Source: Flexithrix dorotheae DSM 6795
Lineage (GTDB): Bacteria > Bacteroidota > Bacteroidia > Cytophagales > Flammeovirgaceae
Assembly (NCBI RefSeq): GCF_000379765.1
Contig: NZ_KB903432.1
Coordinates: 186,427 to 250,426 of the forward strand
Length of the DNA: 64,000 nt
Direction: 5' to 3'
Below the pieces are notes generated by a model. The model had not been told where the DNA came from. It saw only the letters and a program-made list of their open reading frames with translations, and did not search any database. Below are positions 29,180-37,716 of this stretch, one piece after another (the stretch's first letter is position 1; each line of letters starts with the position of its first letter). The translations under genes and the position numbers were made by a program.

Positions 29180-30433
29180 CTACGGCATCTTAAATTTTTT
29201 CTTTTTAATTACCCGATCTAAAATCTTTTTCTTGGTTTCAAGCTCCCTTAAATGAGAGGAATGACTATCTAAAAAAAGATTAGCTTCTTGAATATTTTTG
29301 AAAAACCCTGAATATTTTAGGTTGAAATGAATGATCAGCTTATAAATAAATGTTTGAGCATAAAAACATGCTACTAATGGATTTAATTCTTTATCTCCTT
29401 CATGAACATATTCATTTCGAAATAATCTTAAACATTCTAATATTTGTTTATGATGTGCCTTGACATCTTCATTAAACATTGAAATACATCTATTCATTAA
29501 AATATCATTATTGTCAGTGTTAGTTAATATTTCAAGTACTGTCCAAGATTTAAGAAAGCAAATAAATTTATTCTTTTCATCAAATGCGTTTACATAATAA
29601 TTTAAGGCCAAGCCTAATTTTTCTTGATGTTTTGGGTTGCAATTTTGGAAATTAAAAATTAACCATTTGATGTTTTTTTTAATTTCTTGCTTCTTTTTCT
29701 TATCTAAAATTAATATTTTCCTTTCTTTAAAATCAGGAAAATACCAGCAAGTACTATTTGGAGCTAAATTTCCATCTTCTTCATGAATTGTGGTTACATT
29801 CCCTTGAATTACTTTATTAATAGGATCTAACGAATTATTTCCTTTTCTGATTTCTATTGTGGAATTGAGGAGTAAGCATAAAAAGGAACGAAAAATTTCT
29901 AAAGCATAATTAGCTTTTTGAAATGCATCATCATGGTTCTTTGAACTAACATGAATGGATAGTTTTGAATAGTTATTGTCACTTAAAAAATGAGACTTTT
30001 TTAAACCTTCATTTCTATATTTTAAAAACTTATTAGGAAAACTTTTTCCATGAATTCGGATTGTACTATTTGCAACTTCAAGTTTTCTAAAAGGAAGGTT
30101 TGTAATGGAAATTGAAGTTAATATGTAAAAGGATTTTATTTTTCTAAGATTATGTTTCGTTATTTGTTGATTTAATTCATTAATAAAATAGGTTTTTTCG
30201 AAATTTTGATTTTTCACAATCATTTCAAAAGTTTTATTCAGAATCTTTTTTTTCGAATCGGAACTTAACGTGTTACCTAAGTCTAAAATCACTAGAAATT
30301 GCCAAAATAATTTTTCATATTCAAAGAGATTATAGTTCACATTAAATTTATCATCAATTGATGAAATAATTCGCAGTCTGTTTAACAGAATTTCGATATT
30401 TTGTTTTTTTTCGAACTTTATTTTGGCGACCAT
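29180..30433 (-). CDS. HEPN-like (Apea-type) protein of unknown function
   Basis: 417 residues, soluble, lysine- and asparagine-rich, with visibly higher A+T than its neighbours. The C-terminal third has a HEPN layout: FLKSWTVLEILTNT, then LECLRLFRNEYVHEGD. This contains R339 and H344, an RX4H motif like the catalytic pair of HEPN RNases. The first 250 residues match nothing I know. HEPN proteins cut RNA in abortive-infection and toxin systems or bind partners without cutting. No antitoxin is visible next to it. It looks like a recently acquired single gene between housekeeping-type genes. Confidence 0.65.
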   Translation of the reverse strand: MVAKIKFEKKQNIEILLNRLRIISSIDDKFNVNYNLFEYEKLFWQFLVILDLGNTLSSDSKKKILNKTFEMIVKNQNFEKTYFINELNQQITKHNLRKIKSFYILTSISITNLPFRKLEVANSTIRIHGKSFPNKFLKYRNEGLKKSHFLSDNNYSKLSIHVSSKNHDDAFQKANYALEIFRSFLCLLLNSTIEIRKGNNSLDPINKVIQGNVTTIHEEDGNLAPNSTCWYFPDFKERKILILDKKKKQEIKKNIKWLIFNFQNCNPKHQEKLGLALNYYVNAFDEKNKFICFLKSWTVLEILTNTDNNDILMNRCISMFNEDVKAHHKQILECLRLFRNEYVHEGDKELNPLVACFYAQTFIYKLIIHFNLKYSGFFKNIQEANLFLDSHSSHLRELETKKKILDRVIKKKKFKMP

Positions 30434-30526
30434 TTAATAAAAATAGGTAAAGTTTCATAATCACAAACATATTAAATATTTTCCAATGACACTATAAATT
30501 AAACCACCGTGCTATTTTTTGTAAAT

Positions 30527-31531
30527 ATGAAACTAATCCCATTAATTTTCCTCTTCCTCTTTTCCTGCCAAAATACCTCTGAACCTGACCAACCAATATC
30601 GATTAATACGGTAAATGGTCAAATTCCAGTAGAGGATTTGGGTTTTGCATTGCCTCATGAGCATGTAATGTCCAACTTTGGGGCGGCTATAGAAAAAGCG
30701 GATAGTTATGATGAAGCTAAATTATTTGCTCAGGTGGTTCCTTATCTTAAAGAAGTGAATAGGTTAGGTGTAAAATCTATTTTTGATTGTACAGCGGCTT
30801 ATTTTGGCAGAAATGTAAAACTTTTAAAGGTACTCTCAGATTCCTCAGGCATGCAAATTATTACCAATACGGGGATTTATGGGGCTGCCAATGACAAGTA
30901 TATTCCCCAATTTGCCTTCGAAAAGTCAGCTGAAGAAATTGCCAAAATCTGGATTGATGAATTTGAAAAGGGTATTGAGGGTACTGGAGTAAAACCCGGA
31001 TTTATCAAACTGGCCTTTGATGATGGAACTCCTTCCGAAATTGATCTGAAATTATTCGAAGCAGGAGCCATAACGCATTTGGCAACCGGATTAACCATGG
31101 CCGTACACACCGGAAATAACCCTGAAGCAGTGACCAGGCAATTAGCCATTTTGGAAAAATACCAAATCCATACTTCTGCCTGGATTTGGGTACATGCCAA
31201 TAAAACGGAAAATTCTGCTGTAATAATTGAAACAGCAAAAAAAGGTGCCTGGATTTCCCTGGATGGAGTAAAAGCTGATTCAGAAACATTGAATCATCAC
31301 CTTAAATTATTGAAGGATTTAAAAGCAGAGGGATTATTGGCTAATGTGCTAATCTCACACGATGGCAATTCCTTTCCCCGGGGTAAAGCTATCCGTCCTT
31401 ATGATGCCATTTCCAAAGTTTTCCTAAAAGCTCTGGTGGAAAATGGGTTTTCTCAGGATGAAATAAATTTGCTCACTCAAAAAAATCCGCAGGAAGCTTT
31501 TGGGATTCGTATTAGAAAAGTAAAACAATGA
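30527..31531 (+). CDS. Phosphotriesterase-family lipoprotein
   Basis: 334 residues from the ATG at 30527, with a lipoprotein signal (FLFSCQ); a GTG at 30509 is less likely. The amidohydrolase metal ligands are all visible: HEH in ALPHEHVMSN, the bridging-lysine context PGFIKLAFDD, His in AVHTGNN, His in WIWVHANK, and Asp in LISHDGNSF. The family hydrolyses phosphotriesters or lactones; the natural substrate is unknown. It is translationally coupled to the next gene by an ATGA overlap. Confidence 0.9.
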   Translation: MKLIPLIFLFLFSCQNTSEPDQPISINTVNGQIPVEDLGFALPHEHVMSNFGAAIEKADSYDEAKLFAQVVPYLKEVNRLGVKSIFDCTAAYFGRNVKLLKVLSDSSGMQIITNTGIYGAANDKYIPQFAFEKSAEEIAKIWIDEFEKGIEGTGVKPGFIKLAFDDGTPSEIDLKLFEAGAITHLATGLTMAVHTGNNPEAVTRQLAILEKYQIHTSAWIWVHANKTENSAVIIETAKKGAWISLDGVKADSETLNHHLKLLKDLKAEGLLANVLISHDGNSFPRGKAIRPYDAISKVFLKALVENGFSQDEINLLTQKNPQEAFGIRIRKVKQ

Positions 31532-32142
31532 TATTCAGTTATTTAATTTCTATTCTCTATTTGATTAATTTTTCGTTCTCTCAGGATATTAAGCAGGAAG
31601 ATTTATGTACTCAAATAAAAAGTAAGGGAAAGCAATTTTCAGGAGATATCATCACCATAAAGCTTTCTGAAATGGAGCTTTTTACTCAGGAATTTGTTCC
31701 AGTTGATGCCAGGATTTTAGATGCTTACATTAAAGAGGATTCCTCATTTAAAATTAACCAGAATACAACCGGAGAACTGGATTACTATCATTATGGATAT
31801 ATAGAACAGGAGGACTTTTGCCTATTATTAGTCTATGAATATTTTGTAGCCAGCCATTCTGAAAACAAGTTGTTTTTGTTGGTTTTTAATAAAAGCGAGG
31901 TATTGGAAAGTGTATTGAAAGTGGCAGAACTCACTTATAAACTGGATGAAAAATACGAAGAATCCAGTGTTTTCTCCAACGACTATTTTAAATCAGAAAT
32001 CATAAAAAAGGAAAGAATTCAGGATGATGGTCCTTCAAATAACTACAAAGAAACCACCATCTTAAATTCCTATCATATTGAAAATTTTCATTTTACCGAA
32101 TTACTTTCTTCCGATACCACTTCCATTGTTGTAACAAATTGA
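31528..32142 (+). CDS. Hypothetical secreted protein coupled to the phosphotriesterase gene
   Basis: 204 residues. The first 19 residues form a signal peptide (ILYLINFSFSQ). The mature part is acidic and mostly beta, with two cysteines (EDLCTQIK and EDFCLLL). No family recognised. Its ATG overlaps the upstream stop by four bases, which implies coupled translation and a shared process with the phosphotriesterase-like lipoprotein. It is convergent with the DUF1501 gene, 10 bases apart. Confidence 0.75.
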   Translation: MIFSYLISILYLINFSFSQDIKQEDLCTQIKSKGKQFSGDIITIKLSEMELFTQEFVPVDARILDAYIKEDSSFKINQNTTGELDYYHYGYIEQEDFCLLLVYEYFVASHSENKLFLLVFNKSEVLESVLKVAELTYKLDEKYEESSVFSNDYFKSEIIKKERIQDDGPSNNYKETTILNSYHIENFHFTELLSSDTTSIVVTN

Positions 32143-32152
32143 AATAATGGTT

Positions 32153-33616
32153 TTAAGCAATAATTTTCTTTACTACATGCCCATGGACATCTGTCAGTCG
32201 GAAATTTCTCCCCTGAAAAGGATAAGTCAATTTTTCATGATCAATGCCTAATAAATGCAGCATTGTAGCTTGCAAATCATGTACATGTACCCGATCCTTT
32301 ACACCGTAATAACCAATTTCATCAGTTTCTCCAAAAGAAAACCCTTTCTTCAACCCTCCACCAGCCATCCACATGGTGAATGCTTCGGAATGGTGGTCCC
32401 TTCCGTAAAACTTCCATTCTTTGCCTCCCCTGTTTTCCTGCATGGGCGTTCTTCCAAATTCACCTCCCCAAACCACGAGCGTTTCATCTAATAGGCCCCT
32501 CTGTTTTAAATCTTTTAATAAAGCGGCTATTGGTTGGTCCACATCCCGGCACCGGTCTCTAAATCCATCGGTTAGGGAAACATCTTTTCCAGTTCCGTGC
32601 GTATCCCAACCCCAATCGTAAAGTTGAATAAAGCGAACTCCTTTTTCTGCTAATCTTCTGGCCAACAGACAATTATTGGCAAAAGCTGATTCTCCTGGCT
32701 TGGTACCATACATTTTATGGATATATTCAGGTTCCTGGGAGATATCCATGGCATCGGGTACGGAAACCTGCATTTTAAAAGCCATTTCATATTGGGCTAC
32801 TCTGGAGAGTATCTCCGGGTCACCGAATTCCTTGTATTGCTCCTCATTCATGGCACTGATGGCATCCAAAGACTTTCTTCTAATGTCTCTGCTTACGCCA
32901 TTAGGATTTGACACATATAAAATGGGATCACCTTTGCTTCTACATTGCACTCCCTGATATTCCGAAGGCAAAAAGCCACTTCCCCAGGCATTTTTGCCAG
33001 CACTTGGTGTTTTTCCTCCTGAAACCAAAACCATAAAACCGGGTAAATCTTCATTTTCCGAACCCAATCCGTAAGTTACCCAGGCACCCATACTTGGCCT
33101 ACCCACTCTGGGACTGCCGGTTTGTAATAATAATTGAGCCGGAGCATGATTGAATTCATCGGTATGAACTGCCTTCAACAAAGTCATATCATCTACCATA
33201 TTGGCCAGATAAGGCAAATTATCCGAGACATAAGTACCGGATTGTCCGAATTGCTGGAATTCGGCCATTGGTCCCAACATTTTGGGAACTCCCTGAATGA
33301 AGGCAAACCTTTTTCCCTCCAAAAGTGATTGAGGACATTCCTTTCCGTGCAATTCTTTGAGCTTAGGCTTATAATCGAATAACTCTAGTTGAGAAGGTCC
33401 ACCAGCCATATGCAGGTAAATTACCCGTTTGGCTTTAGGGACAAAATTGGGGAAAGTATCAAATCCTGTGTTGACTTTAGTTTTGCCGAATACGTCTCCT
33501 GAACCAAATAGTGAACTTAAAGCCAGGCCTCCCAAACCTGCCATACTTTGTTTCAGAAAATATCTTCTGGTATTGAGTTGTAGATGTTTCTGTTTGGCTT
33601 CTTCAAATAATTTCAT
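32153..33616 (-). CDS. DUF1501 protein, Tat-type secretion signal
   Basis: 487 residues. Residues 18-40 carry a twin-arginine-type signal (RRYFLKQSMAGLGGLAL). Conserved DUF1501 blocks include YLHMAGGPSQLELFDYKP, GSPRVGRPSMGAWVTYGLGS, and the metal-style WGWDTHGTG and FGRTPMQ. The family is an alkaline-phosphatase/sulfatase-superfamily relative common in Planctomycetes and marine Bacteroidota; the substrate is unknown. It lies directly downstream of the PSCyt1/DUF1549/DUF1553 gene in the same direction, the standard pair for these proteins. Confidence 0.92.
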   Translation of the reverse strand: MKLFEEAKQKHLQLNTRRYFLKQSMAGLGGLALSSLFGSGDVFGKTKVNTGFDTFPNFVPKAKRVIYLHMAGGPSQLELFDYKPKLKELHGKECPQSLLEGKRFAFIQGVPKMLGPMAEFQQFGQSGTYVSDNLPYLANMVDDMTLLKAVHTDEFNHAPAQLLLQTGSPRVGRPSMGAWVTYGLGSENEDLPGFMVLVSGGKTPSAGKNAWGSGFLPSEYQGVQCRSKGDPILYVSNPNGVSRDIRRKSLDAISAMNEEQYKEFGDPEILSRVAQYEMAFKMQVSVPDAMDISQEPEYIHKMYGTKPGESAFANNCLLARRLAEKGVRFIQLYDWGWDTHGTGKDVSLTDGFRDRCRDVDQPIAALLKDLKQRGLLDETLVVWGGEFGRTPMQENRGGKEWKFYGRDHHSEAFTMWMAGGGLKKGFSFGETDEIGYYGVKDRVHVHDLQATMLHLLGIDHEKLTYPFQGRNFRLTDVHGHVVKKIIA

Positions 33617-33680
33617 TTTTGTTTAATATTTTAAGTGGCGCAAAGGCCTGATTTTCTATAGTTTATTTTTTATGCTTTGG

Positions 33681-36398
33681 TTAGCTTTTTACAATCACTT
33701 CATCCAGGTTCATCAGAGAATTGGCTACAATGATGAGTGCTGCCAATTGGATATCATCTGTTCCAGTCACAATTTTGGCTTCCTCATTATTTTCCTCATA
33801 ATACTGGTAAGTTTCATGGAATAAGGTTTCTAAAATTTGACTTTTCTCTTTAGTTAATGGTTTAAACAATAATTTTTGATAACCATGTTCAAGCTGTTCT
33901 TTTAATTCTGCGGAAGTGTTTTGCATTTCTTTGGCCAATACCTGAGCCGTTTCGAAATAAACTGAATCATTCAGGGTAACCAATGCCTGAAGTGGTGTGT
34001 TTGTTCGGATTCTTCTCGATAGGCAAAATTCCCTATTGGAGGCATCGAAAGTGATAAAAGAAGGGTAGGGGCTCGATCTTCTTAAATAAGTGTACAACCC
34101 TCTTCGGTATTTGTCTTCTCCTTCAGAAGTTTTCCAGGAAAGTCCACTATAAACTACCTGCCATACACCTTCAGGTTGCGTAGGCATTACACTTGGGCCA
34201 TACATTTTATCACTTAGTAATCCTGAAGCCATTAAAGCCTGATCTCTCACTTGCTCTGCTGATAGCCTTACTCTAGGAGCTCTGGCCAGAAAAACATTAT
34301 TGGGATCTTTTTCCAACAACTCAGGAGATACCGAAGAGGATTGCCGGTAGGTATTGGACATTACGATCAGTTTAACAAGCTTTTTTACACTCCATTGGTA
34401 ATCATCGGAAAACTTTAAAGCCAGCCAGTCCAGCAATTCGGGATGAGAGGGTGCTTCTCCCTGTGCTCCAAAATCTTCCACAGAACTAATAATTCCTTTT
34501 CCGAAAATTTTATTCCAAAACCTGTTGGTAATTACCCTGGAAGTTAAGGGGTTATTTCCATCCACCAGCCATTGGGCAAAGCTTAATCGGTTAGCTGTTT
34601 TATTCGCTGGAATGCTGTCAAAAATTCCCGGTACAGCAGGGGTAACCTCCTGTCCGGTCACCATCCAGTTTCCACGCATAAAAACATGGGTTTTTCGCTG
34701 AAACTTTTCAGGATTCTCACAAACTATTGCAGTAGATTTCCCACCCTTTTTAATTAGTAGAGAATCTACCATGGCCTGGATGTGCTGATAACCCTCTAAA
34801 TTTTTCCCTGGTAAACTTTCAGTGAGTAAAATACCATCTACAGTACATTTATATTCATTTTTTTCTCCCTCAAAAACCAAATAAAGATCCGTTGTCTCAT
34901 TTGATTGTAGAATTTCCGTTCCCGATAAAGTTAAATTTCCCCAACCTCTGGCATAGCCTAATTCAAATTCTCCTATTTTTTCCCCATTTACACTATCTTT
35001 TCGTACAACTACTTCTGCTGGCTCCTTATCGTTTCTATAATATTGTAAATAAACCTGAGCGGTTTTACTTAAATCTACATCGGATAACTTTATAAAAGCA
35101 CCACCCAATACAACCATAAAATCCTGATCTCCTCTGTTTTGAAAACTCACATTATCAAAATCAGAAAAGAGTAGTGGGCGAATCATAGGCTCTTTAGTTC
35201 GAATGATTCTTTCCCATTTATTGGATTCTTCTTCATTAGCATTTTTTACAATCCAGCTTTTGATTTCTTCCAAATCAGTAGAGTCTTCTCCTTCAAAAGT
35301 TCTTAATTGAGGGAGGTCATGAGGCAGGTCTCCATCAGTAGAGTTATTGAAAAAAGCATAACTGGTATAAAATTCTTCCAGTTTAATGGGATCGTAAGGA
35401 TGGCTGTGACACTGGACGCAACCCATGGTAATTCCCTGCCAAACTTCCCAGGTAGTATTTACACGATCAATCACTGAGGCCACCCTGAACTCTTCATTAT
35501 CGGATCCCCCTTCATCATTACTGACAGAATTCCGATGAAAACCAGTGGCTATTAACTGGTCAATACTGGGGTTTGGTAATAAATCCCCAGCCAATTGCTC
35601 AATGGTAAACTGATCGAAAGGCATATCACTATTAAAAGCCTTTACTACCCAGTCCCGGTACTGCCAGATACTTCGGTAAGAATCCTTCTCATATCCTCTG
35701 GAATCTGCATATCTGGCCAGATCCAGCCACATGCTTGCCCAATGCTCCCCATACTTTGGAGAGTTTAACATCTCATCAGCTAATCTTTCATAATTTTGGT
35801 AGGTAGAATCTGCTAAAAAGCGATTAACCTGATCCTGAGTGGGAGGAAGACCAGTTATATCCAGGCTAAGTCTTCTGATTAGCGTATATGGATCAGCAAC
35901 TTTAGATGGGGTAATTTGATTATCTACCAGTTTCTTCATAACAAACTGATCAATCTCATTTTTAACCCAGGGAGAATCGATTGCAGGAGGCTGTATAGAT
36001 TTGGGTGGAATGAAAGCCCAGTGCTCCTCCCATTCTGCACCTTGTGCTATCCATTTTTCGATAAGTTCAATTTCTTCTTCTTTCAGTGGTTCAGCTTCCA
36101 AAGGCATTCTCAATTCAGGATCATGATGCCTTATACGTTTAATGATCTCACTTTTATTGGGTTCTCCCGGCACAATGGCCATTACTCCGGATTCCGTTTC
36201 TTTCAGGGCATTTTCCCGGAACACCATTCCAAACCCGCCTGATTGTTTTACACCTCCATGGCAACTAATACAGTTTTTATTTAAAATAGGCCGGATTTCT
36301 TTATTAAAACTAATTTTGTCTTCCTGGCACGAAATAAACTGAAAAAGGAAAACACAACATCCGATAAGGGAAAGTAGTTTGTACCGAATACGCTTCAT
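33681..36398 (-). CDS. PSCyt1/DUF1549/DUF1553 cytochrome-like lipoprotein
   Basis: 905 residues, with a lipoprotein signal (FISC, Cys24). A class-I heme motif CISCH at residues 43-47 belongs to the PSCyt1 domain; DUF1549 follows (ADPYTLIRRLSLDITGLPP), with a second CVQCH motif near residue 328, and DUF1553 closes the protein (NRFWNKIFGKGIISSVEDFG, RRLIR-like segments). Two CxxCH motifs imply covalent heme. It is exported to the periplasm or outer membrane. With DUF1501 it is thought to help handle sulfated or complex polysaccharides, but the reaction is not established. A 21-base-spaced direct repeat lies 75-105 bases upstream. Confidence 0.92.
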   Translation of the reverse strand: MKRIRYKLLSLIGCCVFLFQFISCQEDKISFNKEIRPILNKNCISCHGGVKQSGGFGMVFRENALKETESGVMAIVPGEPNKSEIIKRIRHHDPELRMPLEAEPLKEEEIELIEKWIAQGAEWEEHWAFIPPKSIQPPAIDSPWVKNEIDQFVMKKLVDNQITPSKVADPYTLIRRLSLDITGLPPTQDQVNRFLADSTYQNYERLADEMLNSPKYGEHWASMWLDLARYADSRGYEKDSYRSIWQYRDWVVKAFNSDMPFDQFTIEQLAGDLLPNPSIDQLIATGFHRNSVSNDEGGSDNEEFRVASVIDRVNTTWEVWQGITMGCVQCHSHPYDPIKLEEFYTSYAFFNNSTDGDLPHDLPQLRTFEGEDSTDLEEIKSWIVKNANEEESNKWERIIRTKEPMIRPLLFSDFDNVSFQNRGDQDFMVVLGGAFIKLSDVDLSKTAQVYLQYYRNDKEPAEVVVRKDSVNGEKIGEFELGYARGWGNLTLSGTEILQSNETTDLYLVFEGEKNEYKCTVDGILLTESLPGKNLEGYQHIQAMVDSLLIKKGGKSTAIVCENPEKFQRKTHVFMRGNWMVTGQEVTPAVPGIFDSIPANKTANRLSFAQWLVDGNNPLTSRVITNRFWNKIFGKGIISSVEDFGAQGEAPSHPELLDWLALKFSDDYQWSVKKLVKLIVMSNTYRQSSSVSPELLEKDPNNVFLARAPRVRLSAEQVRDQALMASGLLSDKMYGPSVMPTQPEGVWQVVYSGLSWKTSEGEDKYRRGLYTYLRRSSPYPSFITFDASNREFCLSRRIRTNTPLQALVTLNDSVYFETAQVLAKEMQNTSAELKEQLEHGYQKLLFKPLTKEKSQILETLFHETYQYYEENNEEAKIVTGTDDIQLAALIIVANSLMNLDEVIVKS

Positions 36399-36472
36399 AC
36401 TTTATCTGATAGCTTGTTAGTAATTTTAGAAAGCTTGAAGATAGTCTGAATTCCTAAATTGGGCTGGTCTGG

Positions 36473-36504
36473 CCGTATCAAATACTGTTATATCCGTATC
36501 AAAT
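36473..36504 (-). promoter_or_regulatory. Direct-repeat operator candidate upstream of the PSCyt1 gene
   Basis: CCGTATCAAAT occurs at 36473-36483 and again at 36494-36504. The starts are 21 bases apart, two helical turns, as expected for a dimeric regulator. It is 75-106 bases upstream of the PSCyt1 gene start. Confidence 0.55.
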
Positions 36505-36569
36505 CATCCTTATTTGGCTATAATTCATGGTTTTTTGTAGAATTAAAGCCAATGGCTCTTTTAATCCAA

Positions 36570-36599
36570 TAAAAAAGCACTACCAGGAAAGTAGTGCTT
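36570..36599 (-). terminator. Intrinsic terminator after the VWA gene
   Basis: On the minus strand AAGCACTAC and GTAGTGCTT pair perfectly around a seven-base loop, followed by a T-rich tract; it lies about 30 bases past the VWA stop. Confidence 0.9.
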
Positions 36600-36627
36600 A
36601 AAGGTCAGTTTTCTGAGGGAAAAAAGG

Positions 36628-37290
36628 CTAACTTTTCTTTCCTGACTCTTTCCTCTGCTCTTCTGTAAATGCTAGAGATTCCTTGGAAGGAGCTGCACTT
36701 TTTCTGAAATTGGCTATGTTTTTAGACAGGCTGGAATACATCATTCTTGTTTTGGAAACCTCATATGTCATGGCCATTTTAGCACTAAATCCCATAGATT
36801 GCCCTTCAGCAATTGCATCCTGATTGGCTCCTAGATAAATAAAGTTCCAGGAATATTTATCCTCCTGGTGCTGGACCATTTTATTAATTTGCTCTTTTTT
36901 AAATTCCCTGCTCGCATTTTCAAGCCCATCGGTAATGATGACCAACACAATTCTTTCGGGTCGGTCCTCGGAATTCATACCCCTGTACCTGTTGCCAGTT
37001 TCATTGATTAATTTTCCCATAGCATCCAGTAATGGTGTCATGCCTCTTGGTACAAAATTTTCGTCATTAAGATTACCAGCCTTTTTTATAGGTACTTCCC
37101 TATAAATGGTATCATAACTTAGTCGCCCGTTATTTTCATCGAAGCTGTATAAAGAAATGGTACATTCTCCATCCAGTTTCTTTTGCTCTTTTAAGAAGGT
37201 ATTGAACCCACCCATCATGTCCTCTTTTATTGAAGACATTGATCCTGATCTGTCCAGTAAAACTACGATATCGGTATATCCCTTTTTCAT
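36628..37290 (-). CDS. Cytoplasmic VWA-domain protein
   Basis: 220 residues from the ATG at 37290 (MKKGYTDIVVLLDRSGSM); a TTG frame upstream is unlikely. The MIDAS metal site DxSxS is DRSGSMS, with the threonine in RGMTPLLDA and the later acid in ITDGLENAS. No signal or TM is seen. VWA domains bind partners through a coordinated metal ion. It is divergent from the large TonB-type gene and shares a 426-base control region, which hints at shared regulation. It is a terminal one-gene unit. Confidence 0.9.
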   Translation of the reverse strand: MKKGYTDIVVLLDRSGSMSSIKEDMMGGFNTFLKEQKKLDGECTISLYSFDENNGRLSYDTIYREVPIKKAGNLNDENFVPRGMTPLLDAMGKLINETGNRYRGMNSEDRPERIVLVIITDGLENASREFKKEQINKMVQHQEDKYSWNFIYLGANQDAIAEGQSMGFSAKMAMTYEVSKTRMMYSSLSKNIANFRKSAAPSKESLAFTEEQRKESGKKS

Positions 37291-37716
37291 ATCTATTTTT
37301 GAATAGTTAATACATAAAATCCACAATAACAATAAGTACAAAATCTTTCGAATTTCTTACAAATCACTTCGAAAAAAGTGTTAATTTCTTCTCAGTGATG
37401 TAACCTTTTTAAAGAAAGAAATTGCTCCGATTTAAAATTTTTTCTCATAAAAGTGAAAAAAAATCAAAGAATATTACATTAATTTAAGTTTTTGGCTTTT
37501 TCTTTGCGCCTAAGCTAATAAGCAAAATTTGATGAAAATCGATCCAATTCTTGCCTAACTCTGAATATTTGTTAAATTATTTAAACAGAATATTTAACTC
37601 AACCAGCCTTTTACTACATTGCATTAGCTTTTTCAATACCTGCTTTAGATTAAACCATACATACCACACAATAAACTAAAATTAGGACGATTTTTTTACC
37701 AAAAAACCCATTACTT
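37291..37716. other. Divergent intergenic region between VWA and TonB-type genes
   Basis: About 425 bases, very A+T-rich, with promoter space for both genes. No convincing -7 box with a matching -33 element, operator or small gene was found. Confidence 0.4.

Noticed and set aside
36628-37290. A TerY- or MoxR-linked VWA module
   Set aside because: No AAA+ MoxR ATPase or Ter gene adjoins the VWA gene, so no specific system is claimed.
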